A stretch of DNA of 40,557 bases, taken from the IMG/VR virus record IMGVR_UViG_3300012931_000039, positions 1 through 40,557 of that record, one strand, 5' to 3'. Within the stretch, counting starts at the first letter, position 1. Each line of letters starts with the position of its first letter. The translations under genes were made by a program, and so were the position numbers. The notes below the pieces were generated by a model. It saw nothing but the letters and a program-made list of their open reading frames with translations. It made no database searches and was not told the origin of the DNA. Shown here piece by piece: positions 23,340 through 30,012 of this stretch. This DNA is from a virus.

Positions 23340-24388
23340 CGAGCCTCCCCGGCCACGACCCAATAGAGCCATGGGCGCTGGCGATGGTGCGCGAGAACGG
23401 CCGGGTGATCCTGAGTGTACAGCCAGCTCTTGGCCTCGTACCGCGGGTGCAGCCGCAGGGCCGTGCCGTCGGCCAGGGGGATCGAGGCGGGACGCAGCTG
23501 CTCGTAGGTGGTGTAGCCGTGTTGGCACAGCCGGCACTCGTGGTTCCCGCAACCGCCATACACGTCGTGATGCCAGAGCTCGTAGCCTCCGCTCGGCGGC
23601 AGGCCCCACCGCTCGCGGAACGACTCGGCTGCCCACCCCGCACCCCGCCAGCAGACCGGGTGATACCAGTCGGCCAGCCGCTCGCCGACCGCCTGGCCGA
23701 TGACCTCGAGCCGCTCGTAGATCATCTCGGGGTAGCGAGACCCATCGTGTCCCACGCCCATCACCACTACCCGCCGCAACGACGGGAGCGGCCAACGGGT
23801 CAAGCCGTACAGCACCGAGGTCACACTGGTGCACGAACCGGCGCAGATCACCAGTGTCTCCACGTCGGGTGGCAGGTTCTGCACCTGCTGGGCGCCCCAA
23901 CGGTGAAACGCCTCCAATTCGGCGGCGCTGTGGTGCCGGTGATCCAGGGTGATGTTCGTCTCCACATGCAACCAGCTCTTCGCCGCAGCGTGCGTTCGGG
24001 CTCGAGCGTTCAACGTGCCAGCGTAGCCGGGGTTCACGGTGACCACGTCGGCCGTCTCCGGTACGCCGGCCGGCCGCCCGCGCCCGCCCGTGAACAGCGT
24101 ACAGGGCACGCCCAGCGACCGCGCACACTCGGCCACCATCTGGTGTTGTGGACTCTCCCGCACCGCCCCGGCGGTTACGCCCGCTATCGGCGTCCGGGCC
24201 ATCAGCCACATCAACTGGCGCAGCTTCGCCCCGTTCACCCCGGCGCCGGGGAACGGCCGGAACAGGTCCTCCCGCTTCACGTAGCCACCCGGCCCGAGCA
24301 TCTGCATCACCGGGGTCAACTCACCCATTCGCCTCATCCAGTCGGCCACCACTGCCGGATCCCATCCGATCAGACCCCCACTCGTCAT
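23336..24388 (-). CDS. Fold type II PLP-dependent enzyme (ACC deaminase / D-Cys desulfhydrase-like)
   Basis: A 350-aa protein starting at ATG 24388 in an ATGA overlap with the zinc-ribbon gene. 'GYVKREDLFRPFPGAGVNGA' followed by KLRQL (35-60) mirrors the KRED...GxK-x-RKL segment of fold type II PLP enzymes, with K55 the likely PLP lysine. 'GVTAGAVRESPQHQMVAECA' (70-89) matches the substrate/cofactor loop, and 'LVICAGSCTSVTSVLYGL' the phosphate-binding Gly/Ser loop. Near the C-terminus a Cys/His group (CGNHECRLCQHG) may bind metal. It precedes the transferase gene, so it may process the amino acid on DNA or supply it. Confidence 0.65.
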   Translation of the reverse strand: MTSGGLIGWDPAVVADWMRRMGELTPVMQMLGPGGYVKREDLFRPFPGAGVNGAKLRQLMWLMARTPIAGVTAGAVRESPQHQMVAECARSLGVPCTLFTGGRGRPAGVPETADVVTVNPGYAGTLNARARTHAAAKSWLHVETNITLDHRHHSAAELEAFHRWGAQQVQNLPPDVETLVICAGSCTSVTSVLYGLTRWPLPSLRRVVVMGVGHDGSRYPEMIYERLEVIGQAVGERLADWYHPVCWRGAGWAAESFRERWGLPPSGGYELWHHDVYGGCGNHECRLCQHGYTTYEQLRPASIPLADGTALRLHPRYEAKSWLYTQDHPAVLAHHRQRPWLYWVVAGEAR

Positions 24389-24657
24389 CCGTCCCCCACC
24401 CTCCGCGGCGGCGACAGGGGCAACACCTCCCCGTCGTCGGTCAAGTGGAATCCCTGCTCCCGGGCGCGGGCCGCGTCCTCCAGCCGCTGGAGACAATCGC
24501 CACAGGTGGCGTTGGCCCGCGTCTCACCCGGCCGCAGCCCCGTGAAGGACATCCCGTCGTAGTCTTTGCCGCACTGAGGGCAGTGTTTGGGGATCAGCAC
24601 CGGGCCGGCCGCGATCCGCGGGTCCAGCGCGTCGCCCAGCTTCACTGGTTCGCTCAT
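24385..24657 (-). CDS. Small zinc-ribbon protein
   Basis: A 90-aa protein starting at ATG 24657, overlapping the replication gene stop (ATGA). 'HCPQCGKDYDGMSF' (25-38) and 'ATCGDCLQRLEDAARAREQG' (50-69) give a CxxC...CxxC zinc ribbon followed by a helix. There is no catalytic signature. It links the replication gene and the modification genes in one translationally coupled chain. Confidence 0.6.
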   Translation of the reverse strand: MSEPVKLGDALDPRIAAGPVLIPKHCPQCGKDYDGMSFTGLRPGETRANATCGDCLQRLEDAARAREQGFHLTDDGEVLPLSPPRRVGDG

Positions 24658-25676
24658 GTGGCCGCCAACCCCAGGTAGCGCTCGGCCATCTTGTGCGTCT
24701 TGCCCGGCTCGTACCCACCCAAGGCGGCGAGCCGCTCCACCTGGCCCCGGTCACGGAACAGGGTCTCGATGCCGTTGTGGGGGGTCTGTGTCTCGTTCTT
24801 GCCCATGAGGTTCGGGTCTCGGCGCGCTCCGTCCACCACGTACAACAACTCGTGCACGTTGCCGTCGTTCTCCACCAGTCGGTCCTGGATGCGGCTGTCT
24901 CGCTTGGGGTCCATGCGCGCGCCCTTGTGATGGAGTCGCGCCCCCCAATACGCGAACACCAACTCGGATTGCAACTCCCGCACGCTCTGGCGCACCACTT
25001 CGCCGGTACCCGCTGCCGCCAAGGCTGCCGCCAAGTCCAGCTGCACCTGCTCCGCCGTCTTGGCGGCGCAGGTGGGTCGCCTCCGCACCGCCGGCAACTT
25101 ACCTGTCCCGTTCCCCTGAACCTGCTCCCCCTTCAACCTCGGTTCGCCTTCTTTAGATCTGGTTGTAACTACTATCTCGTTGTGAGAGCCTACATCTAGT
25201 TGGGGGGGGTCTTTATGGGGAGTTGAGCGAGTAGAAAGCGATTCACTAAGCGATTCGCTTTGCGCTCGCTTAGCGAGTTGCCCTATCCGTTTGCGGGCAC
25301 TGACCTTAGCGTTACGCGCCTTGCGTTGATAGGTGGCCAGTCGCCGCTCACGTATGGCAGCCAGTTTGACGTTGGCCCGCCGACCGCCGGGGGGGAGCGA
25401 AAGCAAAGCGAGCGCCGTCGGGCGCGCGTGAGCGATTCGCTTAGCGACTGGGAAGAAGTGTAACACCGACAACAGGATATCATCAGTCACCGCCGAATCG
25501 TCGGGACGGCTCAGTACGCCGCGCACGCCAGGCACGTCAGCCGGGATGCTGCCTTCCACCCACTGATGCATCAACAAGTCGTGGTAAACCCCGCGCTCCA
25601 AGTAGCCCAAGCGCCGCACACGCTCGTCCAACTGCCAGGCCACCACGTCATGGGGATACCACGTCAGGGGGTTCAC
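24654..25676 (-). CDS. DUF1376-type phage replication protein
   Basis: A 340-aa protein starting at ATG 25676. The N-terminus reads 'WYPHDVVAWQLDERVRRLGY', then 'LERGVYHDLLMHQWVEGSIP', the typical start of DUF1376 (YdaU-like) phage replication proteins. A basic region (about 95-135) and a low-complexity linker (about 135-200) follow. The C-terminal half is helical with 'ELVFAYWGARLHHKGARMDP'. No helicase or primase motif is present, so it would act as an initiator or loader for host proteins. The DNA encoding residues ~77-150 is packed with AGCGA/TCGCT palindromes, recalling the lambda O gene, where the origin lies inside the initiator gene. Confidence 0.7.
   Translation of the reverse strand: MNPLTWYPHDVVAWQLDERVRRLGYLERGVYHDLLMHQWVEGSIPADVPGVRGVLSRPDDSAVTDDILLSVLHFFPVAKRIAHARPTALALLSLPPGGRRANVKLAAIRERRLATYQRKARNAKVSARKRIGQLAKRAQSESLSESLSTRSTPHKDPPQLDVGSHNEIVVTTRSKEGEPRLKGEQVQGNGTGKLPAVRRRPTCAAKTAEQVQLDLAAALAAAGTGEVVRQSVRELQSELVFAYWGARLHHKGARMDPKRDSRIQDRLVENDGNVHELLYVVDGARRDPNLMGKNETQTPHNGIETLFRDRGQVERLAALGGYEPGKTHKMAERYLGLAAT
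25226..25447. other. Candidate replication origin: clustered AGCGA/TCGCT repeats inside the replication gene
   Basis: Eleven copies of AGCGA or its complement lie in 222 bp, in two clusters. The left one has the odd palindromes AAGCGATTCGCTT (25248-25260) and CTCGCTTAGCGAG (25265-25277). The right one has AGCGATTCGCTTAGCGA (25431-25447). A stretch visibly richer in A+T than its surroundings lies just left (about 25150-25200). Iterons beside AT-rich DNA within an initiator gene is the lambda-type origin layout. The repeats also encode Ser/Glu/Leu repeats, so a protein-level explanation remains possible. Confidence 0.45.
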
Positions 25677-25700
25677 TGCGGGCGACCCGTTGGGGGCCCC

Positions 25701-25970
25701 TTAGGCCAAGCCGGCCGGTGGGCCGGCGCCGGGGTCTGCCGCGGCGGCCTCAGTCGCCAGCGCCACGAGTTCGCGATCCGCCGCGGCGAACAGGGCCTTG
25801 CGTGCCCAGGCGCACAGCTCCTTGTAACCGCACAGCCGCGCCACGGCATCCAGGCGGCGAAACTCGAGTTCGTTCAGCCCGATACGCAACCGGGTGTCTC
25901 GACGCCGATCAGGGGGCAGGGCTGGCCGGCCGCGGCCGGGCTTCTTCTTGGGAGTGGGGGCCACAGACAT
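25701..25970 (-). CDS. Small DNA-binding protein, ribbon-helix-helix-like
   Basis: An 89-aa protein with a strongly basic N-terminus (KKKPGRGRPALPPDRRRDTR). It is followed by a short strand (LRIGLN), then 'ELEFRRLDAVARLCGY' and 'ELCAWARKALFAAADRE', the strand-helix-helix order of RHH / MobC-type regulators. ATG 25970 is preferred because the promoter upstream predicts transcription starting about 4 nt before it. The in-frame ATG at 26030 would lie upstream of that promoter. As first gene of the leftward unit next to divergent promoters, it may regulate both. Confidence 0.6.
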   Translation of the reverse strand: MSVAPTPKKKPGRGRPALPPDRRRDTRLRIGLNELEFRRLDAVARLCGYKELCAWARKALFAAADRELVALATEAAAADPGAGPPAGLA

Positions 25971-25980
25971 TGTGCGACCT

Positions 25981-26009
25981 AAGATAGTGCCTTGACCATG
26001 AAAAGTAAA
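25981..26009 (-). promoter_or_regulatory. Leftward early promoter, nearly leaderless
   Basis: Minus-strand -35 TTTACT (26004-26009) and -10 TATCTT (25981-25986) are spaced by 17 bp. The predicted start near 25974 leaves about 4 nt before ATG 25970. It shares the ten bases TT(T/G)ACTTTTC at its -35 side with the divergent rightward promoter. Confidence 0.65.
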
Positions 26010-26020
26010 GCCCCAGTTGG

Positions 26021-26055
26021 AAGTGGCCATCTACGGGACACTTAGCCACCCACTT
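26021..26055. promoter_or_regulatory. Imperfect inverted repeat between divergent promoters (possible operator)
   Basis: AAGTGGC (26021-26027) faces GCCAC (26045-26049) and CCACTT (26050-26055). The right arm touches the -35 box of the rightward promoter and the left arm lies about 12 bp from the -35 of the leftward one. A regulator bound here could affect both. The arms are short and interrupted, so this is tentative. Confidence 0.3.
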
Positions 26056-26082
26056 GACTTTTCGGGGCGCACCAACTATATT
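26054..26082 (+). promoter_or_regulatory. Rightward early promoter
   Basis: TTGACT (26054-26059), a 17-bp spacer and TATATT (26077-26082) make a near-consensus sigma70 promoter. It stands out in GC-rich DNA. The predicted start is near 26089, giving a 37-nt leader with GAGGAG before ATG 26126. Confidence 0.75.
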
Positions 26083-26125
26083 AGGTGTGAGGTTCAGACA
26101 GCCCACTCCCAACGAGGAGTCAACG

Positions 26126-26296
26126 ATGACCGACCGACCAGACCCCACCCATCCCACCGCCGCGCAGCGCGAACGCCAACGGACCCGCCAGACCAACGGC
26201 CGGTACGCCGAGATGACACCCTGCTACGGGGAATGCGGCAAACGCCTGAACCTACAGGGCGAGTGGCGGGAATGGGAACGCCGGAGCTTGCGATGA
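26126..26296 (+). CDS. Small early protein (56 aa)
   Basis: First gene after the rightward promoter, starting at ATG 26126 with GAGGAG at the right distance; an upstream in-frame ATG lies inside the promoter and is not used. The product is hydrophilic and Arg-rich, with 'TPCYGECGKRLNLQGEW' containing two cysteines separated by three residues. No family is recognised. Being first in the early transcript, it could be a host-takeover peptide, but nothing in the sequence shows that. Confidence 0.65.
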   Translation: MTDRPDPTHPTAAQRERQRTRQTNGRYAEMTPCYGECGKRLNLQGEWREWERRSLR

Positions 26297-26523
26297 GCGC
26301 CGGCCTGTTCCTGGCCTTGGTGGGCGACAGCACCGGCGTCCGTATCACCGTGTGGAAGCCGGCGTACTACGAGTTCCTGATGGCACAGCCGGAGTCCCTG
26401 GCAGGCGAATGGGACCCCAGTCGAGCGCGCGGTTGGGTGGCGTTCGCCAGCCTAGCCGCCCTACAGCGGGCCGCAGCCCGCTACAACGGGCAGCCCATGC
26501 CACACCTGGGGAGGATGTCGTGA
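26293..26523 (+). CDS. Hypothetical early protein (76 aa)
   Basis: Starts at ATG 26293 in an ATGA overlap with the first gene. The sequence is a compact alpha/beta type (AGLFLALVGDSTGVRITVW, then AAARYNGQPMPHL) with no cysteine cluster or membrane span. No family is recognised. It is the second member of the coupled early chain. Confidence 0.6.
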   Translation: MSAGLFLALVGDSTGVRITVWKPAYYEFLMAQPESLAGEWDPSRARGWVAFASLAALQRAAARYNGQPMPHLGRMS

Positions 26524-26561
26524 GCATCCAACTCGACGTACTGGAAGCGTCCAAGCCATGA
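26520..26561 (+). CDS. Micro-ORF (13 codons) linking two early genes
   Basis: GTG 26520 lies in a GTGA overlap with the upstream stop and has GGGGAGGA at ideal spacing. Its own stop forms an ATGA with the next gene. The encoded peptide is MSIQLDVLEASKP. Both junctions and the strong ribosome binding site suggest it is translated, perhaps only to pass ribosomes on, or it is the remnant of a longer gene. Confidence 0.4.
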   Translation: MSIQLDVLEASKP

Positions 26562-27088
26562 TCCCCTTCCTACCGGGCCCGTCCATTGATGCGATAGGCG
26601 AGACAGAGATTGCCGACGCCCGGCAGTTCCTGGCACTCCCCGTGGCGGAGCAAGTGCTGTGGTGGGCGAGTGACGGGGGTTGGGCGTTTGACGTTACAAC
26701 CTTCGCTGAGTACCGCTGGGCCATGACGGAGTTGGCCCGGGGCCGGGATGTGAGCCCGCCGTTTTCGCTGCTGTGGTTTGACCGGAGCGACCGTTCCGTC
26801 CGCGAGATCATCGGGGGGCACTGGGACACTCAGGATACCCGCATGAAGACCGTCGCCCAAACTGAGACCTTCACGCCACTACTCGAAAGGCTAATGGCCA
26901 GAAGGCGGTTCATGCCGTGCGGCCCTACGGGCGAGGGAGTCTTAGCATTCGCCGCAAAGGATGTAGAGCGAGCCATCGAAGCCGGAATCAAGGAAGCGTT
27001 TCGCGGCCAGATGAACGAGGAAGCAGGCACCAAGCGAGCGGTGGCCGCCGCCGTGGCGACGCTGGCTCTGCGGGAGAGTCCCACATGA
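26558..27088 (+). CDS. Hypothetical early protein (176 aa)
   Basis: Starts at ATG 26558 inside the stop of the micro-ORF. The N-terminal half is Trp-rich (VLWWASDGGWAFDVTTFAEY, LLWFDRSDRSVREI). The C-terminal half is helical and ends with an Ala-rich stretch. A possible internal break exists around residue 90 (TQDTRMKTVAQTETF), where a separate protein could start. No family is recognised. Confidence 0.6.
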   Translation: MIPFLPGPSIDAIGETEIADARQFLALPVAEQVLWWASDGGWAFDVTTFAEYRWAMTELARGRDVSPPFSLLWFDRSDRSVREIIGGHWDTQDTRMKTVAQTETFTPLLERLMARRRFMPCGPTGEGVLAFAAKDVERAIEAGIKEAFRGQMNEEAGTKRAVAAAVATLALRESPT

Positions 27089-27348
27089 CAGCCGACCGTC
27101 AAGCCGACCTGTTGCGCGAGGCCGCGGCCCGCGTGGCCGCCGTGCACCGCTCGCTCAACCGTGCGGTGTCCCCGTGCCCGTGCTGCGGCTTGAACAAGGC
27201 CGACAACTGGCCCGAGAGCCAGATGGGCCAGCAGCTTGAGGCACTGGAACGCCGGCTACGCGACTTCGCCGATCGGCTGCGGAGCGGGTTGTCCCTGGGG
27301 GGGCAACGCGCATCGTTGGAGCGGCAACCTACGGAGAGCCGCCCGTGA
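27085..27348 (+). CDS. Small zinc-knuckle protein (87 aa)
   Basis: Starts at ATG 27085 (ATGA overlap). It has an N-terminal helix (DLLREAAARVAAVHRSLNR), a 'SPCPCCGLNKADNW' cysteine cluster near 30-44, then an amphipathic helix (QLEALERRLRDFADRLRSGL). It looks like a small helical protein with a half-zinc site. Function unknown. Confidence 0.55.
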   Translation: MTADRQADLLREAAARVAAVHRSLNRAVSPCPCCGLNKADNWPESQMGQQLEALERRLRDFADRLRSGLSLGGQRASLERQPTESRP

Positions 27349-27524
27349 CCATCGTACGGCTGTGCCTGTGTTCCGGCCACCACGACTGTTTCGTCGAGCG
27401 TCCGGGCGCCGCGCGCTGGGAGCGCGGCCGGATCCCGCACCTGCGGGGCACGGTGGGTTGTTGGCACCGGCACCCGCAAGCAGAACCTCACCTTCACTCG
27501 CAGGAGACGCCCGCCCATGCCTGA
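27345..27524 (+). CDS. Small Cys/His-rich protein (59 aa)
   Basis: GTG 27345 sits in a GTGA overlap, and the gene overlaps the start of the annealing protein by 8 nt. The product has many Cys and His residues (LCLCSGHHDCF, then TVGCWHRHPQ), suggesting metal binding. No family is recognised. Confidence 0.5.
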   Translation: MTIVRLCLCSGHHDCFVERPGAARWERGRIPHLRGTVGCWHRHPQAEPHLHSQETPAHA

Positions 27525-28437
27525 CCAGAAACCTGACACTCCGAAGGGTACGGCCGTGGCCAAGGTGGCCCCGCCCGCGGCCGACGCCCTGGAGCAGAAG
27601 CTGATGACCATGGCCAAGACACCCGAGGAGCGCGCCATGGCCTTCGCCGCGGCCACGCGGATCCGGCAGAGCCGCATGGTACGAGAGGCCGCGGTGGCGA
27701 TCAGCGCCCTCAGCTGGGGCCGCGAGTTGACCGACTACGCCCGCGGGGCCATCGCCCGCTACGCCCTGGAGACGGGGACCGACCCGGTGCGCCACTGGGA
27801 GGTTTTGGGCGGGCACCTGTACGACACCGCCGAGCTGTGGCAGGACCTCGCCACCAGCCAGGCCGACTACAACGGCTACGAGGCCGACGACCTGACCTGG
27901 ACCGATGGCCTAGGGGACGAGGAGAAGATGCGGAGGAGGGCAGAGCGGGCACGATTCGGCCTACCGCAGGACGTGCGGGGAGCCTGCGTGGTGCGGATTT
28001 ACCGCAAGGGCATCGAGCGGCCGTTCATCGGCGCCAACCACGCCGGGAACCGTGTGGGTTACAACGCCAAGCTCAAGGCGGGCGAGCACCGGGAGGCCGG
28101 CGACCGGATCCCTGACCCCATCGGCGAGCAAGACCCCGGCAAGACGGCCTTCACCCGAGCGTTCCGCCGGGCCGCCAAGACCGCCTGGCCGCTCTGGCCC
28201 TACAAGCGGCTCCCTGGCGGCGATGAGGGCATCACCGTCCAGGAACTGCCCCCCGGCACCGCCGACCGCCTGGCCGGCCGGGAGAAGGTCGAGGGGGTCA
28301 TCGCCCAGAGCCAGAGCCCCGTGCCCGAGCCGGAGCCCGTGCAGCCGGTGGCGGCGCCTACCGACCCCTACGCCGGCCAGGACGACGAGGCCCGCGTGCG
28401 GCAGGAAGACGCCCGGCTGGCGCAGGAGGGCCGGTGA
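27517..28437 (+). CDS. Probable single-strand annealing recombinase (RecT/ERF-like)
   Basis: A 306-aa protein starting at ATG 27517. It has a core with 'ALETGTDPVRHWEVLGGHLY' (88-107), then 'GACVVRIYRKGIERPFIGAN' (155-174) and 'EQDPGKTAFTRAFRRAAKTA' (204-223). The 'DPxRHxEVLGG' element, a substrate strand and the final 'K...RA.RRA...A' helix are the pattern of RecT-type annealing proteins that I recall. The C-terminal ~60 residues are Pro/Glu-rich. It lies directly before an SbcD-like nuclease, as an annealase-nuclease pair would. No cysteine motifs are visible. The family call is moderate. Confidence 0.5.
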   Translation: MPDQKPDTPKGTAVAKVAPPAADALEQKLMTMAKTPEERAMAFAAATRIRQSRMVREAAVAISALSWGRELTDYARGAIARYALETGTDPVRHWEVLGGHLYDTAELWQDLATSQADYNGYEADDLTWTDGLGDEEKMRRRAERARFGLPQDVRGACVVRIYRKGIERPFIGANHAGNRVGYNAKLKAGEHREAGDRIPDPIGEQDPGKTAFTRAFRRAAKTAWPLWPYKRLPGGDEGITVQELPPGTADRLAGREKVEGVIAQSQSPVPEPEPVQPVAAPTDPYAGQDDEARVRQEDARLAQEGR

Positions 28438-28574
28438 GGTTCTTCGGCTGGCGACGCGTGCGCGTCATTGACGAGCTGCGGCTGACCGAGGTGGCCTACC
28501 ACCCGGCCAGCGGCCAGTGCGCCGTGGCTGGGTTGGTAGAACGCTGGCACTGGGAATGGCGGAGGGTCCGGTGA
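28434..28574 (+). CDS. Small basic protein (46 aa)
   Basis: GTG 28434 overlaps the recombinase stop (GTGA), and its stop overlaps the GTG start of the nuclease. The product is basic and Trp-rich (RFFGWRRVRVIDELRL ... ERWHWEWRRVR). It may be a small partner of the recombination proteins or only a coupling peptide; the sequence alone does not decide. Confidence 0.45.
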   Translation: MRFFGWRRVRVIDELRLTEVAYHPASGQCAVAGLVERWHWEWRRVR

Positions 28575-29737
28575 AGGTCGCCCACCTGGCGGACTTGCAC
28601 CTCGGGTTCCGACGCTACCAGCGCATCACCCCCGAGGGCGTGAACCAGCGGGAGGCCGACGTGGCCCGGGCATTCCGCACCGTGGTAGACGGGCTGATCG
28701 CCACAGGGCCCGACCTCGTGCTGGTGGCCGGGGACCACTTCCACAGCATCCGGCCCGGCAACCACGCCATCATCGACGCCTACTCCCAGTGGGCTCGGTT
28801 CCGCGCCGCCCGGCCGGAGGTGCCGGTAGTGATCGTCAGCGGCAACCACGACACCCCGCGCACCAGCGAAGTGGGGTTCATCCTGCGGCTCTTTCACCAG
28901 CTGCCAGGGTTCTACGTGGCCGCCGGGGATCCGAAAGACTTCCGGCTTCAGGTCGCGGGGACGGCCGTACACATCCGGGCGGTGCCCGAGAGCAACCGCC
29001 CCGTACCGATCAACCAGCCCGACAAGGACGGCCTACGGATCCTGCTGCTGCACGGCGACACGCCCTCCACCGTCAAGTGGAAGGGAGACCCCCAGGGGGT
29101 CTTCTGCCACAACGTGGTGCCGGTCGAGGAACTGGCCCGCTGGGACTACGCGGCGCTCGGGCACTACCACGTGACCCAGCAGGTGGGCGAGCACGCCTGG
29201 TACGCCGGCGCCATCGAGTACACCAGCAGCGATCCCTGGGCCGAGCTGCGTGAGGAGGAGGGGATCGGCAAGGCATGGCTGCTGGTCACCTTTGACGGCC
29301 GAGTCCCCACGGTCGAGCGCCAGCCGGTGCCGACCCGCGCGCTGCGAGATCTGCCCGTCGTGGACGCCGCGGCCATGACGGGAGCCGAACTGATGGATGC
29401 CCTACGCGCCAACCTACCCGCGCAGTATGACGGCATGGTCCTGCGGCAGGTCGTCCAGAACGTCCCGCCCTCACGGCGGCAAGAGCTCGACCACAGCGCC
29501 ATCCGTCGCTGGAAAGCCACGGCGCTCGAGTACCAGCTGGACCTGCGCCGGCCGGCGCGCGACGCTGCCGCGCTCACCGCTCACAACGAGCTGCGGGGCA
29601 AGAGCCTGGCGGAGATCGTGGCGGACCACCTCGCAGCCCGGCCCCTGCCCCCGGACATCGACCGCGAGGCCTTGATGCGGCTGGCGGACAAGACCCTGGC
29701 CGACGCCGACGCCGCGCACGAGGCGGCTGCCATATGA
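28571..29737 (+). CDS. SbcD/Mre11-like metallophosphoesterase nuclease
   Basis: A 388-aa protein with the five metallophosphoesterase motifs: D8 and H10 in 'VAHLADLHLG', G54-D55, N92-H93-D94 in 'GNHDT', H161-G-D in 'LLLHGDTP', and G197-H-Y-H200. A C-terminal helical part (about 270-388) follows, in place of SbcD's own cap. GTG 28571 has GGAGGG four bases ahead and overlaps the previous stop, so it is preferred over ATG 28556. No SbcC/Rad50 ATPase is encoded here, so it would work alone, with host SbcC, or with the annealing protein upstream. Confidence 0.8.
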   Translation: MKVAHLADLHLGFRRYQRITPEGVNQREADVARAFRTVVDGLIATGPDLVLVAGDHFHSIRPGNHAIIDAYSQWARFRAARPEVPVVIVSGNHDTPRTSEVGFILRLFHQLPGFYVAAGDPKDFRLQVAGTAVHIRAVPESNRPVPINQPDKDGLRILLLHGDTPSTVKWKGDPQGVFCHNVVPVEELARWDYAALGHYHVTQQVGEHAWYAGAIEYTSSDPWAELREEEGIGKAWLLVTFDGRVPTVERQPVPTRALRDLPVVDAAAMTGAELMDALRANLPAQYDGMVLRQVVQNVPPSRRQELDHSAIRRWKATALEYQLDLRRPARDAAALTAHNELRGKSLAEIVADHLAARPLPPDIDREALMRLADKTLADADAAHEAAAI

Positions 29738-30009
29738 GCGAACGCCCAGCAATCCAGATACCCGAAGCGGCCCGCAGTGGGTGCCGCAGTTGCCATGCGC
29801 CCATCATCTGGGTCCGAACGGAAGGGGGCAAACACATGCCCCTCGACCTCGAGGAGACCATCGGCACGGGGTTGGTGCTGTTCGTCATTGACGACAAGGG
29901 CGTGGCGCACTTGGCGTCCGCTGGCCAGCCCGGCCGCGAGAGCCACTTCGCCACGTGCCCCGACGGGGCCAAATGGCGGCGCGGCCCCACGCCCCGAGGG
30001 GGAGCCTGA
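29734..30009 (+). CDS. Small phage zinc-binding protein (91 aa)
   Basis: ATG 29734 lies in an ATGA overlap. 'GCRSCHAPIIWVRTEGGKHM' (16-35) then PLDLEE is the well-known opening of a widespread small phage protein family with a C-x-x-C, I-W, T-x-x-G-K and P-x-D pattern. A later Cys and His (SHFATCPDGA) may complete a zinc site. The function of the family is not established as far as I know. Confidence 0.65.
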   Translation: MSERPAIQIPEAARSGCRSCHAPIIWVRTEGGKHMPLDLEETIGTGLVLFVIDDKGVAHLASAGQPGRESHFATCPDGAKWRRGPTPRGGA

Positions 30010-30012
30010 ACC

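Noticed and set aside
22137-24209. Long N-terminal extension of the amino acid:DNA transferase frame
   Set aside because: The extension is the out-of-frame shadow of the PLP enzyme gene. GTG 23339 has a good ribosome binding site and the usual GTGA overlap.
25237-25277. CRISPR-like or transposon-end reading of the AGCGA repeats
   Set aside because: There is no regular spacing, no spacers of constant length and no target-site duplication; the repeats fit short iterons or coding repeats better.
25971-26030. Longer start (ATG 26030) for the ribbon-helix-helix-like protein
   Set aside because: It lies upstream of the predicted leftward transcription start, so it would not be on the message.
26054-26125. 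Upstream in-frame start for the first rightward gene
   Set aside because: It falls within the promoter; ATG 26126 has GAGGAG at proper spacing.
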